The translations under genes were made by a program, and so were the position numbers. This document shows, one piece after another, positions 1 to 11,849 of a stretch of DNA of 64,000 nt. Numbering within the stretch: the first letter of the stretch is position 1; the number at the start of each line of letters is the position of its first letter. This DNA comes from Sipunculus nudus. Lineage: Eukaryota; Annelida; Sipuncula; Golfingiida; Sipunculidae. The stretch covers positions 49,197,678 through 49,261,677 of the forward strand of contig CM049307.1 in assembly GCA_026874595.1 (NCBI GenBank), in the 5' to 3' direction. Under the pieces are notes generated by a model. The model saw only the letters and a program-made list of their open reading frames with translations, ran no database searches and was not told where the DNA came from.

Positions 1-1307
1 ACTTACATGTATCAGGCACGCTATGTAAATCATTTAAATACATTTTATATCATTCTTGGTAATTCTTGCAACAATCTGATAATGATATGTGTATGGAATG
101 ACATGATATATATTATTGTGACCATTGATAGGCCTAAATAATCTTATTGAATTATTTAAATATGCATATATAAATACAATTGATTAATGTGTTCTTTATT
201 ATGTAAACATTTTATTAGAAATTGTGTTCTTTTGTTGTTCCACATGAAATTATGAAAACTGCCTTGTCGCAATAGAGCCAAGAAGCTCTGGCCGGAAAAC
301 ATTCTGCAAAATTTATGGTTCAAACATTGCAATTGATTAGAAATGATGTAATATGATAAATTACCTTGCAAATTCTCCAAGTGTTCAAACAATAGCACAA
401 ATAATGAAAAATTAGCCGAGCCAACAATCAAAGATTCTGAAGTCAAGGTCGAGGGCGACATGTTCTTCCATCACTGTCTAAACAAAGCAGACTCAATTCA
501 ATTCGTCAAATTAAACTGTCTAGCTAAAATTAACCCGTGTGACCGCCCAAATGGCAATATCATCCTAATTTCACCTTATCTGTACCTATGTAAGTTATAC
601 CCAAATAAGCTTCCCCGAAACTAGCTATTTAAATCACAATCATATCGAGAGTAGCTAACCCTCAAGTCAAGTCGGCCGTAAAATACCCGCTTTTTAGCGC
701 CGGTTACTATGGTTTTTGCGCCCGGATGATGGATTATGCTTAATCAAATCCATTTACGTGGCCCCGAGGGCCTCATCCTCTCAAGGAAAATCCAATCGAC
801 GTCAAATAATCTAAAGTCGTGCCATTTTTTGTCGTGTTTGATTGATCAGCTTCTATGGAGATCACCACTAGACATCTGCGGAAGACATTCAGGACGCTCA
901 AGGCATGAACGGTACACTCCGCCAGCTAAATGACATTAATAACCGTCTCTTGTGAGGGTTAGTAGCGGCGTAAAATGTGGGGATGATAAATCCTCGCGCG
1001 CAATGTTTACGTGTTAAGGTTTGGCAAAGACACATAAATGCATCCATGTCACCACAACAATATAGCTCAGTCAAGGGGAGAAGGAGCCACCCCCCAACAC
1101 ATCCCCTCATTCCATCCGAGTATGAATAATTACCTTAAATATTTAGATACAGGTAATTGACACAAATGCTGATTTAAGAAAGCAAACAAACCACATGCTA
1201 GTCTGTAACTTACATATTTATTACTATATATTGATTTTTTTTTTTAATTTCTAAGGTTTTTTTTGTCCCTGGCACAGTTTCTAATCATTGACGAAATGTT
1301 TTTGTAC

Positions 1308-1338
<31 letters not shown>

Positions 1339-1684
1339 AAATAAAAAAAAAACAAGATACGTATGTCCCTTTCTTTTCACAGTCTCATCACACTTGGCAT
1401 AATGGGTCACTAGAAACATGATTCATTCCATACCAATACAGGTATTTGCCTTGCGGGTGATTTTATACATCAGACAAAGTGCTGAGTGAGAAAAAAGACA
1501 TTGTACTATGATAGTAAGAATTAACAAAAAGAATGAATGAAGTAATAATACTGTGATATACCTATGTATTAAACAATCTAATCGCCTTCGGGACAAATGA
1601 GTTAGGATACTTGTTTGTTTTGCATTATAGAGACTGCAGCCTTCGGTCTGATTGTTACCAGACAATATAACCTTGAGCAAGATT
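1..1684. other. AT-rich non-coding stretch
   Basis: No gene is recognised. Open frames here are short and show no family motif. The stretch holds a GA-rich simple repeat near 1309-1339 and several poly-T/poly-A runs. Nothing else stands out. Confidence 0.6.
1309..1339. repeat. GA microsatellite
   Basis: A nearly pure GA run interrupted once by AAA, followed by poly-A. Confidence 0.9.
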
Positions 1685-2028
1685 TTAGGTAAAAAAAAAT
1701 AAAAGGCATGGTTCTCAGGCACCGCCCGCATCAATTTTAAACCCCCACATCAACAATTTTTATTTTTATTTTCAAAAGAAAATTACCAATATCGAGCTGC
1801 AGCCGCTCGAACATTTCTTTCAAGAAGATAAACTCGTACAATTTCCTTTGTTATCTAGTGCTTTTACTTGTTAAGCAATATAAATATGTTATTATCATGT
1901 TTCCCCCTTCTCATTTTACATTTTTATCGAAACATACCAAAAAATTAAAATAAAAAAAAACCGCCCGCCCGCATTCAATTCTGAAAAAAAGTGCCTGAGA
2001 ACCATACCTTTTTTTATTTTGGCCTTAC
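1685..2028 (+). mobile_element. MITE family M1, copy 1
   Basis: A roughly 345 bp non-coding element with terminal inverted repeats. The left end reads TTAGG, poly-A, then GGCATGGTTCTCAGGCACCG. The right end carries the complement, GTGCCTGAGAACCATACC, then poly-T and TTTTGGCC. Just inside the termini lie GC-rich CCGCCCGC blocks, in contrast with the AT-rich centre. Four more copies are at 31981, 33421, 54592 and 61712. There is no coding capacity, so it would be moved in trans by a DNA transposase. The superfamily is not assignable from the termini alone. Confidence 0.75.
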
Positions 2029-2100
2029 CTGAATTTTTTTTATCATATCCATAATTTTATTTCATAAATTATATTTATGTCCTCCAAAATAAAACAAATA

Positions 2101-2410
2101 GCCTTTTAAGCTAATTCTAATCCGTTCAATTTTCTTTTTGTTCTCAATTGTCAGATTTCCCAACCAGCATATGAAAGCATAAGATATCACACTCTGGACC
2201 ATCGAAGAATAGAATAAACCGATCCAAAATAAACATTTTTAATTTCTTAAGGAAGTATAAACGCTGCTACCTTTTAAGGTATACTATGTTCACATTATTA
2301 ACCTATTAAAGCCTAACATCTAATACTACCCCTAGGTATTTATACTGTTGTGCAATTTCTACTTCTGTTCCATGAATGTACTATTTCATTAACACATTTC
2401 TCTATTTCCC
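2101..2410 (-). pseudogene. LINE reverse transcriptase remnant
   Basis: Minus-strand translation gives pieces typical of the C-terminal thumb region of LINE reverse transcriptases. In order they are 'VEIAQQYKYLGVVLDVRL', then 'QRLYFLKKLKMF', then in another frame 'MVQSVISYAFICWLGN' and 'LTIENKKKIERI'. Stop codons and at least one frameshift separate the pieces, so the copy is dead. The order and spacing match an RT 'YLGV.LD ... QRLYFLRKLK ... YSS.V.SVISY....W.GN' segment. The clade is not determined. M1 copy 1 lies immediately to the left. Confidence 0.6.
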
Positions 2411-4696
2411 TAACCAAGACCGACTATGGTTCATGGAGCAATCAAGGCTTGGGTATTTTAAATAAGATTTTCACCCATGTGGAATTATCCTATATGCCTT
2501 AACCCCAGGCGACCCCTCCGTCCTGCAGACAGAACAAATAGATCAAGGGTGAGTGTCACTTGCTTCAGGTGAGACCAGGCCAACTAAAACATGACCAGGG
2601 CTCAGTAGGGCTCCGTGGATACGTTCATGTTTGTTTTCTGTAGACCTTAAACTGATGACTGTTTACCGGAGGAGAAACTTTTTTTCCTCAAAATTGTTTT
2701 GAGGTCCAAGATTAGGGTCCCAAGATTCCAGGCACGTGCGGATATCAATAAATAAACAAAGCGAAATTTCAAAATGCTAAAACCTGTAAAAGATTCATTA
2801 AGTAAGCTCTATACTTCTTGATTAATATTAATTTTACTTAAAATATCTGAGAATCTAGGTCATAGTGACCGATTTCGGTTTCCAAGAGGACCTATTAGTT
2901 TGAACTTCTTAGGTTTTACGGTTCCGATCTGTGCCCTGTAAATGGACAGCCGGTCGAATGGCTAGACAAATCAAGGGCACTCCTATTCCATAGATGACAG
3001 TAAGTCAGTAACAGGCATATTTATGTAGGCTATCAGTTTGAAAATATGGAATTATTCCATGTTCCCTTTATTCAATACGCAGCTATACATCAGTGGCTAC
3101 ATATGAAATTTCTTTAAGAATGATAAAAAAGACATGTTACCCGAGTGATTCGCCCAGGGATGGCTTTAAGAAGACAGGGTCAAAGAACAAGGGCTCCCTA
3201 TTGGGTGATAAGCCGGGATCATACATTTGATTGGTGGGAGGCCGTCTGACATTGGGATATCATGAAGAGGAAAGCCGTATATCGGAAAGGAAACTGAATA
3301 TCTTTGTTTCTCTTACGACATTGATCGGGGAAATATAAAATAACAGCAACGTCATGTTAAAATGAATAGTTGGTCTCCAGAGGGATGCAAAGAAATATGA
3401 TTTGGATGAAATTAAACGCTTCCACGCTCGCCATTGGCACATTGAGTGAGAATATGTCTGATGTACATCACGACAGTCACACTAAATCAACAAAATAAAA
3501 TTAATAAAAAATAGATTTATTTTTGTTTTTGGCATGGAGAAAGAACGGGAATATCAGCATTATTTTTTAAAGTTCTTGGGCAGTTGGACAAGTTATATCT
3601 TTAATCTATTTACTTGCTACACATTTACTTCATATACTTGCCTTAATAAAATCTGTGATTGAAACCAGACCACAAAGAGTCCCTCATGAATGTATTGTAC
3701 CTTTCATTGCATGCTATAGACAGTAACATGCCCAAATGTTTGCTCGTTAATTATATTTCTTTCAGTGAAAGTACCTTAAAATAAAGCGGTATCGTCAATA
3801 TGGTTTCATTTCTCCAAAAGAGAAAATGCTAATGGCGAATTGAAGATAATTTAAGATTCAGGCCTTTGGGTAAATATTTATGTTGGACTCACTTGCCTTC
3901 TCGGGCAAGTTGGTGTTGGCTTTTGGTTGCTCTACCACCGTTTCTCGAACTTTACTGGAAATCCCGGTATCTCCTGACACATCAGACACGCACCGCCTTC
4001 AGCGGTCATGGACAAACCTTAACGTCTGTATCTGGAGACACATGATGACTACATTGAAGCATGAGTTCAGAAATAAGTAATATAAATGTACTAATAAAAA
4101 AAATATTACACTGACATATATTTTAATAAATAACAATGTATATTGGTAAAACATCAATCATATGTATCGTACAGACCCGTCCTAAGAACATATGGAAAAA
4201 AAAACAATCCTGTTTCAGTAAGACGCACGGGATCCTTTATGAAGCATCCTATGCTATTTACGGGTGCCCTTGCCGAATAATACCCTCGTAAGATATAAAA
4301 CATAGGTTTTTATTAACCCACAATGACCCAGACATGATGTGGGAGTCGGGCAGATTCCCTCTACAGAAGGCAGACAAAACAGTTTCATGTATTACTCAAG
4401 GTTGTCCAGGAATACGATCACGGCTGCAAAGGTGAAAGTAATAAGTGACCCGAGGGCAATGGTGCTCAGTTGACGTTCACCTTTGTCAAATCTAACATTT
4501 GCAGCTTTTATCCCGCAACAGGTCCTACATTTAAAAAATATCATGTTTGCATTGTATACATTAGTTTATGCCTGTGGCCTTACATATTGAGAATATGTGA
4601 GTGGTCTCAGTAGGACAATCAAAAGGAGTACAGGTAGACCTCCCCCTTAAGACAAACAGTACAAACCCCTCTCCAAGAATATCATAATTTCTCCTC

Positions 4697-4700
<4 letters not shown>
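2411..4700. other. Non-coding stretch, no gene seen
   Basis: No family is recognised in any frame. A short piece at about 2910-2965 (GATCTGTGCCCTG followed by GGACAGCCGGTCG) resembles the end of dispersed repeat R2, described at 8380 and 27200. Otherwise I see nothing. Confidence 0.5.

Positions 4701-4764
<64 letters not shown>
4701..4764. repeat. TA microsatellite
   Basis: About 30 TA units with a single interruption (TATG). Confidence 0.95.
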
Positions 4765-5932
4765 ATACAAAGATAATTTTCGTTAAATTTTTCAACATTT
4801 TATCATTCACAATGTACCTTAGATTTGAGCATTCTAAAGCATAGGCTTATTTTTAGATAATTCAATAAAGCTATTCAAACTTGCAATAAACAAGATTTTT
4901 TAATATGAGAGAAATATATGACTCAACTTTTACCTGATTGACAGCATTATCTTATAATTTAAATTATGTGATTTAATTCCCTAAAATTAAGGGGAAGTAT
5001 GTCACTGTTCAAAGAGATTCGGTCTTAATTAGGTATATGCAACACTATATTTATAAAATAAAATTATATAAATGAACTGCTCCGGGAAAGCATACAATAA
5101 TCAACGGTGGACTACAAATGGCATACCGGAAAAGACTCAGAACGTACAGAGGTGAATGGCCGTAAGAACGAGTACTGTTAAATCAGATCTCGAGTCTGTA
5201 TGTCTGGGGCTCCTGGGTTCTGTGGACTGCTGTTTTAAGAACCACAGACTGATTTTGTATAGACTCGATACAATGGAGCCGACGAGAAGATCTTAACCAT
5301 TGTGGACGTCCTGTCTCGTGTGCCGCCGGCTCAACACTATTAATGTTGGAGACATCTACAGTGTATCATGAAAGACCGCGACCTTGACATGTTACATGGG
5401 TCTTCAGGCCTTTTACTTTATTTGTTAAATATCATTCAGTAATTATAAAATATTGCATGTATTCATAGCGTTTTCAGGCATAACAGTATTACCTATCTGA
5501 AAAGAAATCAGGCCATTATGCCCGCAGTAATCAATTACATTATTTTCTGGTATTTTCCTTATCTTGTTTTTTTCCGTGAAACCAATAGCATATTGAAACG
5601 GGCACAAAATTGCCTTTATGTTTCAAACATCTTTCAAAGCTCCCCCCAACAGAGAACAAGAAGTAAAGGAAGAGTTGTTTTCCAGGCCCGATAGAAGATA
5701 AACATTACCTATGATCTCGTTTACTCAAAAGGTTTTATCGCGTCGAGCTGTTTGAATAATTTTACTCGTTCTATCATGCAAAACGAAAATGGAACTGAGA
5801 AAGTTTAAGTTGCAGGCGCTTATTTCTTCAATAAACATCTACATGCATATTCTGTATAAACCTTAAAATTATTGTTTTGAGATGCTTGATATAAATGTAT
5901 AACTTGAATACTTATGTACTTGGGACAGCTTG
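4765..5932. other. Non-coding stretch, no gene seen
   Basis: No open frame of note and no recognised repeat. Confidence 0.5.
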
Positions 5933-6091
5933 GAGCATTTTGTTTATTAAATAGAGGAGTATTGGCCGGTAAGAGCCATCTCCGGCTATAACTGTAGACT
6001 GAAGCCGGCTTTAGCCGGCTCGGTCAATACTTCAAAAGTCGCCTATACTGGCTATTACTGGTCAATACCTCAATTTAATAATCAAAATGCC
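5933..6091. repeat. Short foldback (inverted repeat) element
   Basis: The left arm (about 5933-5976) reads GCATTTTGTTTATTAAAT then AGAGGAGTATTGGCCGGTAA. The reverse complement of the right arm (about 6047-6091) reads GCATTTTGATTATTAAAT then TGAGGTATTGACCAGTAA. The roughly 44 bp arms enclose about 70 bp containing further GCCGGCT inverted motifs. It could be a small MITE. No target duplication was identified. Confidence 0.65.
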
Positions 6092-6401
6092 CAAAACCAA
6101 ATAAACAACAGCAACGTTATTAAAAAAAATGTGTTTGTATTGTTAGGCAAGGTTGTTCATTATAATTGCGCCTGGAAGAGTAAAGTAAATGATTTAAAAT
6201 GACACAAGGTCAAGAATAATAACACAAATAAAACCAATTTATACAAATTTAGCCATGTAGTACTGAGACTGTAGGAGTAATCAAAGTTAACTTACAGCAG
6301 TAATATGCATGCTGATTTAATTTAAAGATTTACAGTTGGACAAATGTTTGACGTAAGTTCAAGGATGAATGTCACAAATAAGGTGCTTCACTGTGCTGGT
6401 C

Positions 6402-6716
6402 TCACCAATCGACCTCTTCACTCCCCCTGAGGGCCCAACAGCAGGCCACCAACTTGGCGTCCTTCTGCAGACCAAGTCTGTTCCAGGCTTTGTTTTGTAT
6501 GTGACTAAAGTTTGAAAAAAAAATTTGCTCTATAGATGCAGAACTGGCAGGCATACACAAGAGTTGTGTTGCTTTGTTACATAAATCCTGGTTAAATGTT
6601 TTAGAGTTCCTTATACACTTCCACCACACAGTCGGTTGTGTCTTTGTGATGGCCTTGGGTTGCTGGCAGAAAGCCTGAAGAAGTTTTATAATGATTGTAT
6701 CTTGTAATTGCACCAT
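6402..6716 (-). pseudogene. hAT transposase C-terminal dimerisation domain fragment
   Basis: The 104-codon open frame encodes the C-terminal hAT dimerisation region. It has 'WWKCIRNS', then 'CMPASSASIEQIF', then 'NRLGLQKDAKLVACCWALRG'. These match the hAT family pattern W-W...P-A-S-S-A-S-x-E-R-x-F-S ... K-x-R-N-R-L-G-x-x-K-A-x-K-L-V. The RNase H-like catalytic part and BED finger are not found upstream on the same strand. 'IEQIFFSNF' carries an extra residue against the usual 'IERIFSNF'. It is therefore read as a truncated transposon copy rather than a domesticated gene. The initial Met is just the first available one. Confidence 0.75.
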
Positions 6717-7084
6717 TCAGTAGATATTTACGATTACTTTAAACAGACTTTAGATATAGAACTGTCGCTAAGTAAATATACACGGCGCTGTAATGGTGAT
6801 GGTATTCCGATTTTTCTTTTGGACATTGGTTCCGCAGGTTGATCTTTCTATTTACGGGAGATGAACAAACCTTTTGAAAATACTGGTACGTTATTATTTA
6901 GCATGTTCTAAGCTGGTACAGATACAAGATCTTAGGGGGGGGGGAGGGTAACTTTTTTTTAAACGCTATGACACAGGTCAACAAGTGAGTCGGTAGCACT
7001 GGATGACTGTAAACGTTACTTTTACATTCAGAAGTATAAGCAGGATAAACAGACCCAAAATGAAAAAGGCCGCGCTGCTTTTCA

Positions 7085-7790
7085 GTATTAAAGCTGGATT
7101 CACAATAAAAAGTTTTGACGGACGTTTATCGACGTTTGGGCAAAGTCTGGCTCCATTGGGAAAAGTTGATGAAGGCTGATGTTCATTGGCAAACGGTGGC
7201 GAACGTCGTGGTCGTTGAACATTTCCACATGCTGAACATTTATTACGTTGTATTCCTTTTGCGGAAGTTCCTGAGCGCGGGGGTAAGTTAAGCAGAGCTT
7301 GCCAAAGTTGGTCTGTGCTGGAGAACGTCGAATGAGACGCTGGCATTATTATGAGGCAAAACAGCAAAAATAAATGACAAAGTTTACGAACAAGAAGGGA
7401 GACGGGAAGAATGGAACATACAAAAAGCTCAAGAATACCAGAAAACGTTCACAGATCGATACTAAGCTTTTTATATGAGCGTCGTTTGACGCTGACCTCA
7501 GCTGACCTAGGATGAGTATTCGTTTGCCTAAGTTCTCCAAAGTCGGCGACCTCTGCACACACGCTAGGTCTAAGTTGGGAAAAGTTCCCCTTCGCTTATA
7601 AAAATTTAATGCAACCATAGCAAACGTTCGTAAAAGTGGATACGCGCTGAACTCAATTATGTGAATAAAACTATCCTTCAAGCGAAGTTAATGTCGCCGA
7701 CGTTTTGGCTCTTTCTCAGATTGTTCAAACACTGGCTAACGCTGGTATACAAAACGTCCGTAGTGTGAATCAATCTAAAGCGTATTTGAT
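7085..7790. mobile_element. Candidate ~0.7 kb terminal-inverted-repeat element
   Basis: The left end (about 7087) reads GGATTCACAATAAAAAGTTT then TGACGGACGTTT. The reverse complement of the right end (about 7755-7788) reads TTGATTCACACTACGGACGT then TTTG. The interior is rich in AACGTCG/ACGTTCG words in both orientations. Three minus-strand open frames tile the element but show no known domain, and I regard them as chance ORFs. It could be a foldback or Mutator-like non-autonomous element. The assignment is weak. Confidence 0.4.
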
Positions 7791-7837
7791 TATGTAGTCC
7801 AGATTTTATTTTTGCCTGAAAGAGAGGGGCCTTTGGT

Positions 7838-8135
7838 GTGATAAGCCAGAGCTTTGCAAATGGCGTTTTGCAACAACTGACCTTTCCACCTCCGCATATA
7901 TGCAACCTACTAACTTAGGTTACATATTTTTTCCCGTTTGTCAACATTGCTGTGTTAAGAAACATGTTGTTGATAAACAAGTTCATACATCCTTCACGAA
8001 GGCCTTATAAGAACCTTGCACAACCAAAATTACCCTTAGATTATTATATGTACACAGGAGAAGCCAGAAATCACAAATTCTTTTTTAAAAGGTAGGTGAT
8101 TGGGCACCTTTATAACTCCACAGCTTTTTTCGATT
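7838..8135 (+). repeat. Dispersed repeat R3, copy 1
   Basis: Shared with 11850, 26643, 57425 (inverted) and a partial copy at 37683 (inverted). Landmarks are AGAGCTTTGCAAATGGCGTT, then GCATATATGCAACC, GTCAACATTGCTGTGTTAA, a GAGGCCTTATA-type word, and AGAAATCACA near the end. There is no coding potential and no clear terminal repeats. Its class is unknown. Confidence 0.7.
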
Positions 8136-8379
8136 CGGGCTGGATCTGATAAAAAACAGAGACGAAGGGGAGATTACATTTTCCATAACCAAACTACAGA
8201 TATTGGTCATGAAAATCGTATCTTATGAACCCATGTAGAAATAAACGTTCTTAGCAATAAACACACCGGGTTTCAGGACACTGGATGAAACCACAGCTAA
8301 CCACAGACATAACTGCTGTCATTTAATGGTCTAAAAATAAAATAAAAAATCGTTAAAATTATAAAATAGAGGTGGCGCC

Positions 8380-8690
8380 ACCAGTTTCGGGATCTGACAA
8401 AACTAGCCATGGTCAATTTTCAAGGCAAGGCTCAGGCGACCGCTGCATAAATTATCAAAATACTGGAGGTTTTGTATCAATTTTTCTGGGGGGTACTTAA
8501 CTTACGAGCCCAATAGCGCAGAGAATATAGGTTACAGTCGCCTAATTTCTTGTTTCCAAGGAGATTTTTATTGACCTCCCTACATGTTCACTTAAAATGT
8601 CTAGATCCAGCGGTTGCGAATTGTGCCTTGCTAGCGGCACGACAGACGGCCGGACGGACGACGGACAAAGCGCAATTCCTATACCACAGT
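8380..8690 (+). repeat. Dispersed repeat R2, copy 1
   Basis: Ends in GGCCGGACGGACGACGGACA. It shares GGTACTTA...ACGAGCCCAATAG, GTTTCCAAGGAGAT and CTAGATCCA-CGGTT with the copy at 27200-27840. Related inverted sequence makes up the tandem array at 16845-17790. The element is non-coding, and its class is unknown. Confidence 0.65.
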
Positions 8691-9119
8691 TGCTTTCCGT
8701 CAGCTGAAATAAAAAAATGCCATTACCAGACAGTCAGTTTAACTAAGATGTAATCGGGGCCTAACCTTTACCGTTGTATAAAGACTTACCAAACGGTAAT
8801 CGATTATAGATTATCTCTGGAACCAAATTTAAGGTTACACCTGCTTTGTACATATGACCTCGCTGATTTAACCAAATGATAAATTCCTATGTTTTTAACC
8901 TATGATATATTATTTCATTAAACCAAGATAAGAGAAAGATACGAAATTTATAATCTATGAAATTGAGTCAATCTAGGAAAAAAAAAATACAAAATTGTTG
9001 CAACATGTTAATAATATTGTTATATTTATGGTAAGCCTTATTCTCACCAAAGTGTATGAAACATGACATGCAAACATAAGATATACAAAGATTCAAATTA
9101 ATTTCTGTAATCAAGAAGG

Positions 9120-9300
9120 AAGATATTAAATGAGTTTTAAGTAATTAAACATAAAGAAAACGTTTTAAGGGGTAATCTTAAGATGTAATTTGAAATCGCT
9201 TTAAAGTTACCCCAGGGGGTATTCTGAAATCGATTTCAAGTTACAGGAGGGGGGGGGGTTAATCTTAAGCGGGGGTAATCTGAAATCGCTTCACCTTGCT
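9120..9300. repeat. Repeated GGGGTAATCTGAAATCG motif with palindromes
   Basis: Three imperfect repeats of GGGGTAATCT(G)AAATCG occur here. They contain the perfect palindrome GAAATCGATTTC and a G10 run. Similar motifs recur at 53755-53785 and 54007-54050. Confidence 0.6.
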
Positions 9301-9541
9301 GCTATACACCTATGCCAATCACGACATGATCTCGTCGGGAACCAGTTGGGAGAAGGTCGCGAGTCTAGACGAATAAAGTCACATCGTGTATCCCATTAAA
9401 ATACTCCAGTTGTCTGACCGGTTCATCACAGGTTAGACTCACCATGGGAATACGTTGACAGGTAAGATGCAAACAGGAATTCAGTCGGGATCCAAGGAGA
9501 ATGTGCTAATGCACCAGAGAATCTATAACATTATGACATTA

Positions 9542-9543
<2 letters not shown>

Positions 9544-9582
<39 letters not shown>

Positions 9583-9602
9583 ATATATATATATATATAT
9601 AT
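9544..9602. repeat. CT microsatellite running into TA microsatellite
   Basis: About 17 CT units at 9544-9578 are followed by about 11 TA units, directly abutting the MITE at 9603. Confidence 0.95.
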
Positions 9603-9784
9603 ACAGTGAAACCTCGTTGTGTCGAACTCGCTTAAGTCTAATACCCCGCTTAAGTCGAAGTTACAGATTCGATATTCCGAACAACTCTAGTTAAATTATA
9701 ACCAAATAAAACCCGCTTGTGTCGAACCTCGGATGTGTCGAAGTTTTCTGAGGGTCCCTTCGACTTCGACACAACGAGGTTTCA

Positions 9785-9788
<4 letters not shown>
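9603..9788. mobile_element. pogo/Tigger-like MITE
   Basis: The 186 bp element starts ACAGTGAAACCTCGTTGTGT and ends with the exact complement (ACACAACGAGGTTTCACTGT). The perfect terminal inverted repeat is 24 bp, extending through TCGA. It sits in TA flanks, consistent with the TA target of the Tc1/mariner-pogo superfamily. The interior has further TGTCGAA/TTCGACA repeats. CAGTGAAACCTC-type termini are typical of pogo/Tigger elements. It has no coding capacity. Confidence 0.85.

Positions 9789-9852
<64 letters not shown>
9787..9852. repeat. TA microsatellite
   Basis: About 32 TA units with one AAATA interruption. It continues the TA array into which the MITE at 9603 inserted. Confidence 0.95.
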
Positions 9853-9856
<4 letters not shown>

Positions 9857-11849
9857 TGTAGCTACTACCTGTGAGAATTAGGTCTACACTTATGAGTGAC
9901 AAAAATATGGGGGTACACGTTTGACCAGAAAAATATGGTACGTGTAGGTAAAGAACGAATATCAGGTGTACTAATAATGTGCCCAACGTTCAGCTTTTGC
10001 AAGTCAGTCGTATTGAAGATCTAGAGCAAACAGAAAATAGCGGGAGAAATAAAAAAAATTGAAATCAATGGTTTTACACTCACGGTGGACCTGAAAGGTT
10101 CACCAACAAAAACGTTTAACCCAAATATAAGTATAGAAATAAGAACATTTAACTCATTTACCGATATAAGCCTCCCTCATTATAGGCGGGTGGGGGGGGG
10201 GCTTATATACACCCTTAGACTTGACATGCTGCTGAGGGCTTAAACGAAACAATTAGTCATCGTATGAGCATTTTTTGCCTCATTCAACGGACAGTGCCCC
10301 CTGTAGGCCAATGACCTGACCTTCAAAATCCTCGTCCCTGAATCTAATGAACCCTGAATCCTCAAAATATCTACAGTAAGAGATAAAAAGAAAACACACT
10401 TTCGATTCTCCAATCCCAAAGGACCCGTCTGGTTCATCAACTGCCGGAGCAAATCGTGACCGCATCATTACATACGAGAGAGATGTCTGAGCACGGTTAT
10501 TTAATCTGTCCCCGTCCGATCAGGTTAGGCCAAACAAGCTGCTCAGAAAATACATTATAACCACCGGAAAACGGTGAAAGATGAAGCCTTTGCACTGGAA
10601 TGTTAAAATGGGCCATACATGGACAAATTCTTCATGAAGCGGATCCAGAGGGCATTTTGCAACCCTTCTTTAAGGACCAATTTTTGCAGCCTGGGCCCCT
10701 TTTTCCGGACCTCGGGACCTTTTTTTAGGTTTTATCATTTGTCCTCCTAGGCTGGACCCCCCATTTCCTAAATCTTGGATCCGCCCGTGTCTTACATGAT
10801 TCCTCTCGAAATGTTCTCATAAACGAGCACGTTATTTCTAACGTTTCAATATTACTTTCATTTTACATAAAGTTTCCCCTAAGAGTTATAACCGTAACGG
10901 ACTTTTTTTTGTCGTCCACAGTTTACTGAACAATATTCTGCCGGGTAAAATATGTACCTCTGCGTAAGACTTTCGGGTAGGCCCTCTCGGTCGCATTGCA
11001 ATGCATTCGGAGTCGTGTTTTCACCGCTGGGTGTTAACTGTAATGTCAATAACTGTTCAGTAGTTTAAAAGTTTCACTATGCATAATATAATAAGTGTCT
11101 TGAGATAGTACATGCTCGTTCAGGTTGTATATACCATCATTCATTGCTTGAATCAGACCGATGCAGAAAAAGCTGAGAGTTTGTCTTGATTGCAAAAAGG
11201 TGAACGTCATGTAATTCCCAGCTTTGGTTTTCTTCTTGGAAATCATAAAATAAGTGACGATTTTTCAATGCTCGTTTAATTCCTATCGTAAAACCTGCCA
11301 CAGGTGTTTTTCATGCCTAATCATTGGGCAGCAATTCTAAAAGCCTGTCGATATTACTTCTAGATATATTTTGTTATTAATCCTCAGGCGTGCAGCGATT
11401 GCTCTCGGAAAAAAACCTGACTTGATTGAGGTTAAATGTATACATGGTATTTCGTCGATCTCCTAGATTTTTATTTTTTATGTACTGTTCATTAACCTCA
11501 ACGTTGCTAGCAATTTTTCGTTTCTGTGGAAATATTAATTTGGTGCTACAGATACGTCATGCTGCTTTTTGTATTATGTATTGATTTACATATCATTCTT
11601 GTAGATCGTGATAATAACCCCGGTGCCTGGATAACGCCAAGACGTAGCTGCACGGCCAGGTTAAAGGGGACTATCGCCGATATCTGCAATACGACTATTA
11701 TCTAGAGATAATCACTTGAACCTATTATAAATATAGGCCAGGAAACACCAAATTTCCACCGTACACAGCTGTTTATGTCCAAGTGTTTATAACATGTAAG
11801 GGGCAAAAAAATAATCCAAATACATTCAACAAGAACATCTGGTGGCAGG
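9853..11849. other. Non-coding stretch with one R5 element
   Basis: Apart from the R5 element at 10636-10790, no family is recognised. A minus-strand frame at 10280-10468 reads 'FAPAVDEPDGSFGIGESK', but it matches nothing I know and stops soon after. Confidence 0.45.
10636..10790. mobile_element. R5 element (GCGGATCC-ended, C-rich), copy 1
   Basis: Bounded by AGCGGATCCAGAG on the left and CTTGGATCCGCCC on the right, which are short inverted termini. The interior words GGGCATTTTGCAACCC, TTTTTTTAGGTTTTATCA and GGCTGGACCCCCC recur in order at 29752-29948, where the C runs have expanded. It is probably a small non-autonomous DNA element. Confidence 0.6.

Noticed and set aside
4561-4770. Open frame on the minus strand over a TA array
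   Set aside because: The YI-repeat protein is a direct translation of TA repeats. The same applies to frames at 14246, 22435, 23718, 39321, 39399, 40501 and 40556.
10280-10468. Minus frame 'VDEPDGSFGIGESK'
   Set aside because: Looks coding-like but no family was recognised, and no flanking exons or splice sites support it.
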